From: Bradyrhizobium sp. CB3481
GTDB taxonomy: Bacteria > Pseudomonadota > Alphaproteobacteria > Rhizobiales > Xanthobacteraceae
Assembly (NCBI RefSeq): GCF_029714305.1
Contig: NZ_CP121647.1
Coordinates: forward strand, 7,274,501-7,338,500
Direction of reading: 5' to 3'
Length of the DNA: 64,000 nt
Shown: positions 7,426 through 15,978 of the stretch, piece by piece
How the letters are laid out: each line of letters opens with the position of its first letter
How positions within the stretch are numbered: the stretch's first letter is position 1
Translations under genes and position numbers: made by a program
The notes under the pieces: model-generated
Databases searched by the model: none
What the model was told of the DNA's origin: nothing
Seen by the model: the letters and a program-made list of their open reading frames with translations, nothing else

Positions 7426-8697
7426 TTACTTCCCCGCTGTCTTGCCGCGGGGCTGGCTGTCGCGCTGCAGGCGGTCGAGGTGCATGCGGATGTGGGCGGC
7501 CTCCGCCGAGGTGTTGGCTAGCGCGATGGCGCGGTCGAAGGCGGTGCGGGCTTCCTCGTTGCGGCCGAGCTGCATCAGGAAGGCGCCGCGCACGCCGAAG
7601 AAATGAAAATAGTTCGACAGCCGCGGCGCCAGCGGCTCGATCATGTCGAGGGCGGCCTGCGGGCCCTTCACTTTTGACACCGCGACCGCGCGGTTCAGCG
7701 TCACCACCGGCGACGGCTGCATGATTTCGAGCGCGCCATAGAGCAGGTCGATCTGGGTCCAATCGGTATCTTCGGGCTTTTCGGCGCGGGCATGCAGCGC
7801 CGATATCGCGGCCTGCACTTGGTAGGGCCCGCTGCGGCGGTGGCGCATCGCCTTGTCGATCAGCGCCAGCCCCTCGGCGATCAGCGCCTTATTCCATTTC
7901 GAACGGTCCTGGTCGTCGAGCAGGATCACCGCGCCGTCGGCGTCGAACCGCGCGTCGGCCCGCGCATGCTGCAACAGCAACAGCGCGGTCAGCCCCATGA
8001 TCTCGGGCTCGCCCTGGAACAGCCGCAGCAACAGCCGCGCCAGGCGAATGGCCTCCTCGCATAGCGGGCTGCGGATCGCAGCAGTGTCGCCGCTCGCCGA
8101 ATAACCCTCGTTGAAGATCAGGTAGATCATGGCGGCGACGGAAGCAAGGCGCTCGGCGCGCTCCACCGCGCCCGGCGTCTCGAACGGCACGTCGGCGTCG
8201 GCAACGCGCGCCTTCGCCCGCGTGATGCGCTGCTCCATCGCGGCTTCCGAGACCAGGAAGGCGCGCGCGATCTGCTTGACCGACAGTCCCGAGACAATGC
8301 GCAGCGCCAGCGCGATCTGCTGCGTCGCCGGCAGGTCTGGATGGCAGCAGATGAACAGCAGGCGCAGGATGTCATCCCGGTAGTGCGAGCCGTCGAGCCG
8401 CTCGGCGAGTTGCTCCTCGGCGTCGTCGAGGTCGGAGATCGCCTCGTCGTCGGGCAGCGCCTCCTGCTTCTTGCTGCGCCTGATGTCGTCGATCGCGACA
8501 TTGCGCCCGACCATGATCAGCCACGCCGCGGGATCGCGCGGCGGGCCGTTCTGCGGCCAGCTCTTCAGCGCCCGCAGGCAGGCGTTCTGAAACGCTTCCT
8601 CGGCGGTATCGAGATCGCGGAAATAGCGCAGCAATGCGCCGACCGCCTGGGGGCGAGCCGAGGTCAGCGCGGCATCGATCCAGGCGGTATCGGTCAT
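7426..8697 (-). CDS. ECF sigma factor with DUF6596 C-terminal domain (ECF42-like)
   Basis: The 423-residue protein is much longer than a standard ECF sigma factor. Residues ~10-75 form sigma region 2 (DLDTAEEAFQNACLRALKSW, AAWLIMVGRNVAIDDIRR). Residues ~105-160 form region 4 with a helix-turn-helix (SGLSVKQIARAFLVSEAAME). The remainder (NEGYSASGD, ETAAIRSPLCEEAIRLAR and TPR-like helices to the end) matches the DUF6596 extension characteristic of the ECF42 group. Its ATG overlaps the stop of the YciI gene (ATGA), which indicates translational coupling. No anti-sigma factor is encoded nearby; in this group the C-terminal extension is thought to control activity. The DoxX, SRPBCC and VOC genes downstream are plausible targets. 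Confidence 0.93.
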   Translation of the reverse strand: MTDTAWIDAALTSARPQAVGALLRYFRDLDTAEEAFQNACLRALKSWPQNGPPRDPAAWLIMVGRNVAIDDIRRSKKQEALPDDEAISDLDDAEEQLAERLDGSHYRDDILRLLFICCHPDLPATQQIALALRIVSGLSVKQIARAFLVSEAAMEQRITRAKARVADADVPFETPGAVERAERLASVAAMIYLIFNEGYSASGDTAAIRSPLCEEAIRLARLLLRLFQGEPEIMGLTALLLLQHARADARFDADGAVILLDDQDRSKWNKALIAEGLALIDKAMRHRRSGPYQVQAAISALHARAEKPEDTDWTQIDLLYGALEIMQPSPVVTLNRAVAVSKVKGPQAALDMIEPLAPRLSNYFHFFGVRGAFLMQLGRNEEARTAFDRAIALANTSAEAAHIRMHLDRLQRDSQPRGKTAGK

Positions 8698-9062
8698 GGC
8701 TGCGCGCTCCCCGGTGCAAACTGGCCAACGGGACGGATCTCATAGGCGCCGCCGGGATTGGCCGCACCGAGATCGCGGGCAACTTCGAGCGCCTCGTCGA
8801 GATCCTTGCAGTCGACGAGGTAGAAGCCGAGCAACTGCTCCTTGGTTTCGGCATAGGGTCCGTCCAGCACCAGCGGCGGGTTTTCCTTGCGCAGCGTAGT
8901 CGCCGCCGTTGTCGGCAACAGCCGCGCGACCGGGCCGAGCCGGCCCTGCTTGGCGAGCTTGTCCTGGACGACGGCCAGCTTCTTCATGACCGCGGCGTCC
9001 TGCTCCTTGGTCCAGGAGCCGACGAAGTCTTCGTCGTGATAGCAAAGAATGGCGTAAAGCAT
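8694..9062 (-). CDS. YciI family (DGPF domain) protein
   Basis: The 122-residue protein begins MLYAILCYHDEDFVGSW and carries the diagnostic VLDGPYAETKEQLLGFYLVD motif in mid-protein, followed by EALEVARDL and YEIRPV near the C-terminus. The fold is a ferredoxin-like YCII domain. I use the ATG at 9062; an extension to 9227 has no homologous look. The last codon overlaps the start of the ECF42-type sigma factor by 4 nt. DGPF proteins are the standard genomic partner of ECF42 sigma factors, but they are not anti-sigma factors by sequence and their activity is not established. Confidence 0.92.
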   Translation of the reverse strand: MLYAILCYHDEDFVGSWTKEQDAAVMKKLAVVQDKLAKQGRLGPVARLLPTTAATTLRKENPPLVLDGPYAETKEQLLGFYLVDCKDLDEALEVARDLGAANPGGAYEIRPVGQFAPGSAQP

Positions 9063-9151
9063 GGCAGCTTGGCATCTCCGTTCGTTATGATGACGAACGA
9101 TTATGCCCGCTGCCGACAGGGGCGTCGAAGAAATTTTGATTGTTCCGCAGG

Positions 9152-9304
9152 TCAGGGGCCGATGATCGGCGGCGTCGGATTGAAGTGCCGGTAGGTGTGG
9201 ACGATGGCTTTGGAACAAAGGACGCACACCGAGAGAATCAGAAGGACGGCCTTCATGCGCTGTATCCAGCGCGCCCGGCGCGGTCGCAGCGTCGATCTGC
9301 GCAT
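9152..9304 (-). CDS. Small hypothetical membrane protein (50 aa)
   Basis: From an ATG at 9304, preceded by GGGAG at about 7 nt, a 50-residue frame has a basic N-terminus (RRSTLRPRRARW), one hydrophobic helix (KAVLLILSVCVLCSKAIV) and a short tail. An alternative start at the internal Met (9256) would leave a 34-residue peptide. The charge pattern predicts an N-in single-pass inner-membrane protein. I do not recognise the family. Confidence 0.5.
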   Translation of the reverse strand: MRRSTLRPRRARWIQRMKAVLLILSVCVLCSKAIVHTYRHFNPTPPIIGP

Positions 9305-9403
9305 GAGGGTCTCCCTTGTTGGACCAAAGGAGGCTAGAGAAACAGCGAAATCCCCGATGTGAGGCGGATCACGCCGTCTTCGAGTCACGACAGGAAGTAG
9401 CAA

Positions 9404-10369
9404 ATGACGAAGGGTGCGCTTGCGCTGCTGGTGCATGGCGGAACGGACAACTGGTCGCCGCAGCGCTGGAAGGATCGGTTCGACGAGGTCTGCGAGGGCC
9501 GCCCCGTGTTGCCATTCGCCGGTGCCAAATCCGATCCGGCGGCGGTGCACTATGCGGCAGTGTGGAAGCCGCAGCCGGGCGAGCTGGCCGGTTTCCCGAA
9601 CCTGCGCGTGATCTTCAACCTTGGTGCCGGTGTCGATGCGCTGATGGCGGACCGTACCCTCCCCGACGTGCCGCTGGTGCGCGTCGCGATCGGTGATCTC
9701 ACCGCGCGCATGACCGAATACGTCGTGCTGCATGTGCTAATGCACCACCGGCAGGAGCCTTATCTGCGGCAGTCGCAGCGCGAAAAGCGCTGGGCGCCGA
9801 AATCGCAATGGGCGGCTAGCGCGGTCAGCGTCGGCATCATGGGGCTCGGCACGCTCGGAGCCGATGCCGCCGACGCGCTCAGGGGCCTCGGCTTTCGCGT
9901 CGCTGGCTGGAGCCGAAGCCCGAAAAAGATTCCGGACATCGAATGCTTTCACGGTGAGGCAGAGATCGATGCATTCCTGCGGCGGACCGACATCCTGGTC
10001 TGCCTGCTGCCGCTGACACCCGAGACCCGGCACGTGCTGAACAGGCCGCTGTTCGAGAAACTGAATCGCACCAGCCCGCTCGGCGCGCCGGTCCTGATCA
10101 ATGCCGGGCGCGGCGGCCTGCAGAACGAGGCCGACATCCTGCAATGCCTCGACGACGGCACGCTCGGCGGCGCCTCGCTCGACGTCTACGCCACCGAGCC
10201 GCTGCCATTGGACAGCCCGTTCTGGACCCACCCAAAGGTGGTGCTGACCCCGCACAATGCGGCCGACACCGATCCCGACGAGATCTCGAAATATGTCGCC
10301 GAGCAGATCGAGCGCTTCGAGGCCGGCGGCGCGCTGGAAAACGTGGTGGACCGCGGGCGGGGGTATTAG
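9404..10369 (+). CDS. ghrA: Glyoxylate/hydroxypyruvate reductase A-like (D-2-hydroxyacid dehydrogenase)
   Basis: The 321-residue protein matches the GhrA branch of D-isomer 2-hydroxyacid dehydrogenases. It has an N-terminal substrate domain, a nucleotide-binding loop MGLGTLGADAADAL around residue 146, LLPLTPETRHVLN, NAGRGGLQNEADIL with the substrate Arg region, SLDVYATEPLP, and TPHNAADTDP with the catalytic His near 283. It should reduce glyoxylate or hydroxypyruvate with NADPH in the cytoplasm. GGAAG sits ahead of the ATG. A palindromic repeat directly follows the stop. The symbol is by family resemblance. Confidence 0.88.
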   Translation: MTKGALALLVHGGTDNWSPQRWKDRFDEVCEGRPVLPFAGAKSDPAAVHYAAVWKPQPGELAGFPNLRVIFNLGAGVDALMADRTLPDVPLVRVAIGDLTARMTEYVVLHVLMHHRQEPYLRQSQREKRWAPKSQWAASAVSVGIMGLGTLGADAADALRGLGFRVAGWSRSPKKIPDIECFHGEAEIDAFLRRTDILVCLLPLTPETRHVLNRPLFEKLNRTSPLGAPVLINAGRGGLQNEADILQCLDDGTLGGASLDVYATEPLPLDSPFWTHPKVVLTPHNAADTDPDEISKYVAEQIERFEAGGALENVVDRGRGY

Positions 10370-10375
10370 TCCCAC

Positions 10376-10511
10376 CGTCGTCGTTGCGAGCCAACGGGCC
10401 GGCGCGAAGCGCCGCCCGATGACAGGCTCCGCGAAGCAATCCACCTCTCCACTTGGGGGTAGATGGATTGCTTCGTCGCTACGCTCCTCGCAACATCGAG
10501 AGCAATGACGG
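10376..10511. repeat. Palindromic repeat of the ATTGCGAG...CTCGCAATGACGG family
   Basis: The outer ends CGTCGTTGCGAG and CTCGCAACAT...CAATGACGG and inner GAAGCAATCCA/TGGATTGCTTCGTCGC form an imperfect palindrome just after the reductase gene. A closer-to-consensus copy lies at 59864-59951. Confidence 0.75.
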
Positions 10512-10608
10512 AGGCTGCAGAGTGCCCCTGCGCCCGCCACCCAGCCGCCGAGGTTGCACCGCCGGTTCCATTCATCCAAAATTAGTAACGTTCCAGTATT
10601 TCTGCGGA

Positions 10609-12606
10609 ATGGCCAGCACCGCACCAAACGCTTTTTCCCGACGCTTCCATCTGGGACTGAGGACGCGGATCACCGCCGCCCTCGCCCTTGCCTCGGCAGG
10701 CACGGCGGTGTTCGTGCTGCTCGGCGCCATGTGGATCATCTCCGGCATCGTCGAACGCGCCGACGAGCGCGAACTGCGCAGCCACTATGATGCGCTTCAG
10801 TCACGGCTCGGCCAGGAATCGCGCCGCGCCGCCGCGATGAGCGCTGTGGTCGCCAGCATCCCCGCGGTGCAGGAGGCGATGGCGCGCGGCGACCGCGATG
10901 CGCTGATGGGCCTGTTCGGCGCCGGGTTTGCCGCCATGAAAGCCGATTACGGCGTCGACCAGTTTCAGTTTCACACGCCGCCGGCGATCTCCTATCTGCG
11001 CGTTCACCAGCCGCCAAAATTCGGCGACGACCTGTCCAGCTTCCGCAAGACCGTGGTCGCGGCCAACCAGCAGCGCAAGCCGATCCTGGGCCTCGAAGGC
11101 GGCGTCGCCGGGCTCGGCATCCGCGGCGTCGTTCCGGTCGCGCAGGCCGGCAAGCATCTCGGCTCGGTGGAGTTCGGCCTGACTTTCGGCCAGCCGTTCT
11201 TCGACGAATTCAAGCGCACCCGCGGCGTCGATGTCGCGTTCCACCTTTCGGCCAACAGCGACTTCAAGCTGTTCGGCGGCACGCTGAGCGGCCAGAGCTT
11301 CTTCGATCCGTCCGATTATCGCGGCGCCCGCGACGGCGGCTTCATCATTCGCCAGGGCAAGCTCGGCACCACGCCGGTCGCCGCCCTGCTCGGCCCGATC
11401 AAGGATTTCTCCGGCAACGCCATCGGCGCCGTCGAGATCGTGATGGACAATAGCGAGTATGTCGCCTCGCTCGATCGCGCCCGGCAGCTCGCCATCAGCA
11501 TGGCGCTGTTCGGCATCTCGATCGCCGCGGCCGCGGGATTGTTGATTGCCCGCAGCATCTCGCGCCCGATCCTCTCGATCACCGCGGCAATGCGCGATCT
11601 CGCGCATGGCAAGCTGGAAATCGAGCTGCCCGCCCATCAGCGCCAGGACGAGGTCGGCGAGATGGCGCGGGCGGTCGCGGTGTTCAAGGACAACGCCGTC
11701 CGCATGCAACGGATGCAGACGGATCAGGCGGAGGCCAAGGCGCAATCCGAGCAGGAGAAGCGCCATGCCTTCGCAGCGCTGGCCGACAGCTTTGAAGCCA
11801 GCGTGCGTGGCGTGGTCGAGCGCGTCTCGGCGGCGGCCACCGAAATGCAGGCCACCGCGCAGTCGATGTCGGCAACCGTCGAGCAATCGCGGCAGCAGAC
11901 GCTGATGGTTTCGACCGCCTCCGCGCAGGCTTCCGACAATGTCCAGACCGTTGCCGCGGCGGCCGAGGAGCTGTCGTCGTCGATGGGCGAGATCGGCCGG
12001 CGGCTGACGCATGCCTCCACCGTCGTCGGCAAGGCCGCCAGCGACGGCCAGCAATCGAACGACCGCGTGCAAAGCCTTGCGGCGGCCGCGGCGAAGATCG
12101 GCGAGGTGGTGTCGCTGATCAACCAGATCGCCAGCCAGACCAACCTGCTCGCACTCAACGCCACGATCGAAGCCGCGCGCGCCGGCGAATCCGGCCGCGG
12201 CTTTGCCGTCGTTGCCAGCGAGGTGAAGACGCTGGCGACGCAGACGGCGAAAGCGACCGACGAGATCCGCGCGCAGATCACGGCGGTGCAGAGCGAAACC
12301 TCGGCCGCGGTCGAGGGCATCCAGTCGATCTGCACCACGATCAGGGAAGTCGACGAGATTTCGGCGGCGATCGCCGCCGCCGTCGGCCAGCAGGGCTCGG
12401 CGACCGAGGAAATCGCCCGCAACGTGCAGCAGGCCGCGGCGCGGACCGGCGAGGTCTCGCGCAATATTTCCGGCGTAACGACCGGCATCGGCTCCACCGG
12501 CGACGCCGCCAGGGAAGTGCTGTCATCGGCCGCCGAACTTGCCGAGCAATCGCGCACGCTGCGCAGCGAGGTCGATCGCTTCCTTGCTCACATCAGAGCG
12601 GCGTGA
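10609..12606 (+). CDS. Membrane methyl-accepting chemotaxis protein with periplasmic sensor and HAMP
   Basis: This 665-residue receptor has the classical layout. TM1 ([20 protein letters not shown]) lies at about 24-46, followed by a ~245-residue periplasmic domain that resembles a double-Cache-like sensor. TM2 ([20 protein letters not shown]) lies at about 295-315, HAMP at about 316-370 ([19 protein letters not shown]), and the signalling domain to the end with [20 protein letters not shown] at its tip. I chose the ATG at 10609 ([16 protein letters not shown]) over an upstream in-frame start that lies inside a repeat. No C-terminal CheR-tethering pentapeptide is seen. The ligand is unknown. 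Confidence 0.93.
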   Translation: MASTAPNAFSRRFHLGLRTRITAALALASAGTAVFVLLGAMWIISGIVERADERELRSHYDALQSRLGQESRRAAAMSAVVASIPAVQEAMARGDRDALMGLFGAGFAAMKADYGVDQFQFHTPPAISYLRVHQPPKFGDDLSSFRKTVVAANQQRKPILGLEGGVAGLGIRGVVPVAQAGKHLGSVEFGLTFGQPFFDEFKRTRGVDVAFHLSANSDFKLFGGTLSGQSFFDPSDYRGARDGGFIIRQGKLGTTPVAALLGPIKDFSGNAIGAVEIVMDNSEYVASLDRARQLAISMALFGISIAAAAGLLIARSISRPILSITAAMRDLAHGKLEIELPAHQRQDEVGEMARAVAVFKDNAVRMQRMQTDQAEAKAQSEQEKRHAFAALADSFEASVRGVVERVSAAATEMQATAQSMSATVEQSRQQTLMVSTASAQASDNVQTVAAAAEELSSSMGEIGRRLTHASTVVGKAASDGQQSNDRVQSLAAAAAKIGEVVSLINQIASQTNLLALNATIEAARAGESGRGFAVVASEVKTLATQTAKATDEIRAQITAVQSETSAAVEGIQSICTTIREVDEISAAIAAAVGQQGSATEEIARNVQQAAARTGEVSRNISGVTTGIGSTGDAAREVLSSAAELAEQSRTLRSEVDRFLAHIRAA

Positions 12607-12638
12607 GCGGCACGCCGGCGGATACGATAGATCTCTAT

Positions 12639-12760
12639 CGTCGTCCCGGCGAACGCCGGGACCTATAATCACCGGCCATCATTGCGGCGGAACGTGTCCG
12701 CCACTTTGCCAAACAAGGTGATCACTCGGTATGGGTCCCGGCTCAAGGCCGGGACGACGG
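12639..12760. repeat. Palindromic repeat of the CGTCGTCCCGGC family
   Basis: CGTCGTCCCGGCGAACGCCGGGACC at the left and GGTCCCGGCTCAAGGCCGGGACGACGG at the right are mutual inverse ends, each with its own hairpin. It lies between convergent genes (MCP and TetR). Related copies occur at 14207, 53339 and 57812. Confidence 0.75.
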
Positions 12761-12765
12761 CCGAG

Positions 12766-13434
12766 CTAGGCGCGCAGCATCACATCGATCGCCCCATTGA
12801 CGATCGCTTCCAGCTCCTTGCGCGGCGTGCGGGCGCGGGCGCGGATGGCGATGGTGTGGATGGTAGCGGAGGCGAGCTGCGCGAGCACGGTCGGATCCGC
12901 GCTCGCGGCTAGTTCTCCCTTCTCCTGGGCGCGGCGGAAGCAGGCGGCGAAGGCCTTGTCGAGGTCGACAAAACCTTCCAGCACCATGGCGCGGATATCG
13001 GGGTCATGCACCGCCTCGGACGCGGCGGTCATCACCGTGAAGCAGCCGCGCGGGCCGGATTCGCCGGAGAGGTAGATATCAAGCGCCACCGCATAGATGC
13101 GCTCCAGCCGCTTTCGAATCGGCATCTCGTGCCTGAAAATGTCGCCCATCGCGGTGCGCGCGTCGTCGCGATAGCGGCGGTAGCTCTTGATGAACAGTTC
13201 GCGCTTGTCGCCGAACGCGCCATACAGGCTCGGCCGGTTCATGCCGGTCGCCGCCGAGAGATCGTCGAGCGAGGTCGCGGCAAATCCGTCGCGCCGGAAC
13301 AGGTCGAGCGCCTTGCCGAGCGCGACATCGGGCTCATAGGCGCGCGGCCGGCCGCGGCGCTTGGGCGGCGTCGGGTCATCGATCCTCGGAACCGGGGTTC
13401 TTGGGACAGGCGGCTTCTTACTTTTTTGTACCAT
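12766..13434 (-). CDS. TetR/AcrR family transcriptional regulator
   Basis: The 222-residue protein has a basic, Pro-rich N-terminal tail (KKPPVPRTPVPRIDDPTPPK) and then the TetR helix-turn-helix (FAATSLDDLSAATGMNRPSL, YGAFGDKRELF). The C-terminal ligand domain contains SGPRGCFTVMTAASEAVHDP, common in AcrR-like regulators similar to YxaF/NemR-type proteins. It is divergent from the GST at 13543 with a 108-bp AT-rich spacer, and is therefore its probable repressor. The tail may aid DNA contact. Confidence 0.92.
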   Translation of the reverse strand: MVQKSKKPPVPRTPVPRIDDPTPPKRRGRPRAYEPDVALGKALDLFRRDGFAATSLDDLSAATGMNRPSLYGAFGDKRELFIKSYRRYRDDARTAMGDIFRHEMPIRKRLERIYAVALDIYLSGESGPRGCFTVMTAASEAVHDPDIRAMVLEGFVDLDKAFAACFRRAQEKGELAASADPTVLAQLASATIHTIAIRARARTPRKELEAIVNGAIDVMLRA

Positions 13435-13542
13435 TTCGCAAAAAATTCCTTGACCTGATGTATATTATGCGAGACGGTATAAAAATCAACCGCGCCCGCC
13501 CCTGCGCGCCGCCCGGTCGATCAACCGCCAAGGAGGCTAACC

Positions 13543-14187
13543 ATGGATCTCTATTTCTCGCCGCTCGCCTGCTCGCTCGCGACCCGGATCGCGCTGTACG
13601 AAGCCGGCGCCGCGGCCAACTATCTCGAGGTCGATCCCAAGACCAAGGTCGTGCAGAAGGACGGCTCGGACTTCCGCACTGTCAACCCGCTTGGGTTGGT
13701 GCCGGCGCTGCGCACCGATGACGGCACGGTGCTGACCGAGAACGCGGCGATCCTGCAATATGTCGCCGACCGTTTTCCGAAGGCCGGCATCTCGGCCAAT
13801 TCGCCTGAGGAGCGCAGCCGCCTGCATCAGTGGCTCTGCTTCATCGGCACCGAGCTGCACAAGGCGCTGTTCGTGCCGCTGCTCGACAAGACCGCGCCGC
13901 AGGATGCGAAAACCTATGCGCTGAGCAAGAACATCTCACGGCTCGACTATCTCGAGAACTACCTCAAGGGCCGCGAGTTCCTGCTCGACCATTTCAGCGT
14001 CGCCGATGCCTACCTCGTCACCATCGTCAACTGGACGATGGCAACGCCACCGATCGAGCTCGCGAAATGGCCTGTTGTGAAGGCCTATTACGAGCGGCTG
14101 CGCGCCCGCCCGAGTGTTGCAAAGGCGGTCGCGGAAGAGTTCGAGCTCTACAAGGCCGAGCAGGCGCGGCACAAGGCGGCGGCGTAA
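13543..14187 (+). CDS. Glutathione S-transferase family protein
   Basis: The 214-residue protein has AAGGAGG about 7 nt before the ATG. The N-terminal thioredoxin fold begins MDLYFSPLACSLATRIAL, with a beta-class-like Cys at residue 10, followed by NPLGLVPAL and LTENAAILQYVADRF (glutathione gamma-glutamyl contact). The C-terminal helical domain has FLLDHFSVADAYLVTIVNW, the conserved N-capping box region. It is likely a cytoplasmic GstA/beta-type transferase detoxifying electrophiles. The divergent TetR regulator suggests induction by a xenobiotic. Confidence 0.92.
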   Translation: MDLYFSPLACSLATRIALYEAGAAANYLEVDPKTKVVQKDGSDFRTVNPLGLVPALRTDDGTVLTENAAILQYVADRFPKAGISANSPEERSRLHQWLCFIGTELHKALFVPLLDKTAPQDAKTYALSKNISRLDYLENYLKGREFLLDHFSVADAYLVTIVNWTMATPPIELAKWPVVKAYYERLRARPSVAKAVAEEFELYKAEQARHKAAA

Positions 14188-14206
14188 GGGCCATAGTCTC
14201 TCAGCG

Positions 14207-14335
14207 CGTCGTCCCGGCGAAAGCCGGGACCCATACTCCGCGGCTGAAGTTGTTAGGGATGCAGCCAATGCGCTCGACAACGGAAAGCCGTGGTTATGGG
14301 TCCCGGATCTGCGCTTCGCTTGTCCGGGACGACGG
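14207..14335. repeat. Palindromic repeat of the CGTCGTCCCGGC family
   Basis: It starts CGTCGTCCCGGCGAAAGCC and ends CTTGTCCGGGACGACGG, with an internal GGGACCC/GGGTCCC pair. It lies between the convergent GST and TetR genes. Confidence 0.75.
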
Positions 14336-14350
14336 TGGATAGAGTGGCAC

Positions 14351-14914
14351 TCACTCCGCGGCCAGCAGCCGTTTCGTCAGATCGCTCAACGCCCGGCGAA
14401 ATATCCCGCCGTCATTGCGCGCCCGCGCCAGCACCAGCGCGCCCTGGATGGTGAGCAGCGCATCCTCGGCGCGGCGCTGCGCCTGACCCTTGCTCAATCC
14501 GGATCGCCGCAAAAGCTGCGCCAGCGCGGCATGCCAGCGCGCAAAATAGCTGTCGACGGCGTCGGAAAACGTATCGCGCGCTGCGCCGAGCGCGACCAGG
14601 CCGACCAGGCAGATGCGGTTGCCGGAATGAAAATACTGCTCGACGCCGGCAATCATCGCCGCAATGGCGCGCGCGGGATCGTCGGCATCGCGCAAGGGCG
14701 CGTAGATGTTCAGCTCGAACCAGCCGTCGATCTCGGCCAGCACCTCGGAGGCCATTTGCTCCTTGCCGCCGGGAAACAGGTGATAGAGGCTGCCCTTGCC
14801 AAGCCCGGTCGCCTCCGTGATCAGCGTCAGCGAAGCGCCCTCATAGCCGTGCGCACGAAACACCTCGCTGAGCGCGCGCAGCACTTCCTTCCGCTCACCG
14901 CCCTTCTTCAGCAT
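14351..14914 (-). CDS. TetR/AcrR family regulator (LmrA/YxaF-like)
   Basis: The 187-residue regulator has its helix-turn-helix near residues 20-55 (GYEGASLTLITEATGLGKGS, LYHLFPGGKEQM), a signature of the LmrA/YxaF subgroup. The C-terminal domain has CLVGLVALGAARDTFSDAV and FARWHAALAQLL. It follows the SnoaL-like gene by 4 nt and is certainly cotranscribed with it. A 16-bp palindrome upstream of that operon is the likely operator, so autoregulation is expected. The inducer is unknown. Confidence 0.92.
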   Translation of the reverse strand: MLKKGGERKEVLRALSEVFRAHGYEGASLTLITEATGLGKGSLYHLFPGGKEQMASEVLAEIDGWFELNIYAPLRDADDPARAIAAMIAGVEQYFHSGNRICLVGLVALGAARDTFSDAVDSYFARWHAALAQLLRRSGLSKGQAQRRAEDALLTIQGALVLARARNDGGIFRRALSDLTKRLLAAE

Positions 14915-14918
14915 TGCA

Positions 14919-15386
14919 TCACTTCTGATTCTCGCCGAGGCCGAGAACGTCGGCCGGGCGCGGTCCGGGCGCAGGCCAGCGGAAGCGGCGCTCGCTCTCA
15001 GTGATGGCGATATCGTTGATGCTGGCCTCGCGCCGGCGCATCAACCCATACTCATCGAACTCCCACTGCTCGTTGCCATAGGAGCGATGCCACTGCCCGG
15101 CATCGTCGTGCCATTCATACTGGAAGCGCACGGCGATACGGTTCTGATCGAACGCCCAGAGATCCTTGATCAGGCGGTAGTCGTGCTCCCTAGCCCATTT
15201 ACGGGTGAGGAATTCGACGATCGCCGCGCGGCCCTGAAAGAACTCGGAGCGATTACGCCAGCGGCTGTCCTCGGTATAGGCCAGCGACACTTTTACCGGA
15301 TCGCGCGAATTCCAGGCGTCCTCGGCCATGCGGGCCTTCTGCGCAGCGGTTTCGCGGGTGAAGGGCGGCAGCGGCGGACGCGACAT
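14919..15386 (-). CDS. Nuclear transport factor 2-like (DUF1348/SnoaL-like) protein
   Basis: The 155-residue protein has GGAGAAA before its ATG. The sequence [20 protein letters not shown], then [36 protein letters not shown], and the tail [11 protein letters not shown] with [20 protein letters not shown] match the DUF1348 family of the NTF2-like cone fold. These small proteins bind hydrophobic ligands or act as lyases/isomerases, and none is well characterised. It is the first gene of a two-gene operon with the TetR regulator and sits directly behind its palindromic operator candidate, so it should be induced by that regulator's ligand. Confidence 0.88.
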   Translation of the reverse strand: MSRPPLPPFTRETAAQKARMAEDAWNSRDPVKVSLAYTEDSRWRNRSEFFQGRAAIVEFLTRKWAREHDYRLIKDLWAFDQNRIAVRFQYEWHDDAGQWHRSYGNEQWEFDEYGLMRRREASINDIAITESERRFRWPAPGPRPADVLGLGENQK

Positions 15387-15419
15387 GGCATTTCTCCGGG
15401 AGCGATGGCTCCGGGAGAT

Positions 15420-15435
15420 TGTACCGATCGGTACA
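15420..15435. promoter_or_regulatory. 16-bp perfect palindrome, candidate TetR operator
   Basis: TGTACCGATCGGTACA is fully self-complementary and lies 34 nt upstream of the ATG of the DUF1348/TetR operon. Its ACCGATCGGT core resembles operators of other TetR regulators. Position suggests it overlaps the promoter, so repressor binding would block transcription of both genes. Confidence 0.65.
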
Positions 15436-15453
15436 GGGAGTCAATCGGAAGAT

Positions 15454-15951
15454 TCATTCAGGCGCCAGATCGGCCTTCATCAACAGCCGGAGCGATTTCG
15501 GAATCGGTTGTGCCCTGCCGCCGCAGATGAAGGCGACGCGCACCTCGGCCTTGACCAGCACCTCCTCACCGCGCCGCACCTCCTGTGCCAGCGTGATCGA
15601 GGCACCTTTCACGGCGATCGGCCATGTCACGACGTCGAGCACATCGTCCATCCGCGCCGGCCGCAGGAAGTCGAGCTGCATCGAGCGCACCACGAAGGCA
15701 AAGCCCGGCGTCTCCACCTCAGCCTGCTCGAACAGCGCCTGCTGCGAGGCACCCATCAGCCGCAGATGATTGGTGCGCCCGCGCTCCATGAAACGCAGGT
15801 AGTTGGCGTGATAGACGATGCCGGAAAAGTCCGTGTCCTCGTAATAGACACGGACCTGCATGTGGTGGCGGCCGTGGCGGATCTCGCCGTCGAGAATGGG
15901 TGATGTCACGTACCGTCTCTGCTCGCGCTGCAAAGCACTGGTTTTGCGCAT
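15454..15951 (-). CDS. ybgC: Tol-Pal associated acyl-CoA thioesterase
   Basis: The 165-residue protein contains the 4HBT hot-dog thioesterase signature YYEDTDFSGIVYHANYLRFM, with the catalytic Asp in EDTD, then RSMQLDFLRPARMDDVLDVV and KAEVRVAFIC. This fits YbgC, which hydrolyses short acyl-CoA or acyl-ACP. The start is uncertain: ATG at 15951 or a GTG at 15909, the conserved region beginning after either. In many proteobacteria ybgC follows ruvB and precedes tolQ. Here ruvCAB lies upstream on the same strand, but no tol gene follows, only the TetR operon. Confidence 0.88.
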   Translation of the reverse strand: MRKTSALQREQRRYVTSPILDGEIRHGRHHMQVRVYYEDTDFSGIVYHANYLRFMERGRTNHLRLMGASQQALFEQAEVETPGFAFVVRSMQLDFLRPARMDDVLDVVTWPIAVKGASITLAQEVRRGEEVLVKAEVRVAFICGGRAQPIPKSLRLLMKADLAPE

Positions 15952-15978
15952 ATCGAGCGGGTGCGCAAGCGCGGCGAG

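Noticed and set aside
9404..10369. Phosphoglycerate dehydrogenase
   Set aside because: The protein is in the same superfamily, but length, absence of ACT domain and GhrA-specific motifs favour glyoxylate/hydroxypyruvate reductase.
10453..10608. Longer N-terminus for the membrane chemoreceptor
   Set aside because: The extension reads through a repeat, and the ATG at 10609 directly precedes a normal basic N-terminus and TM1.
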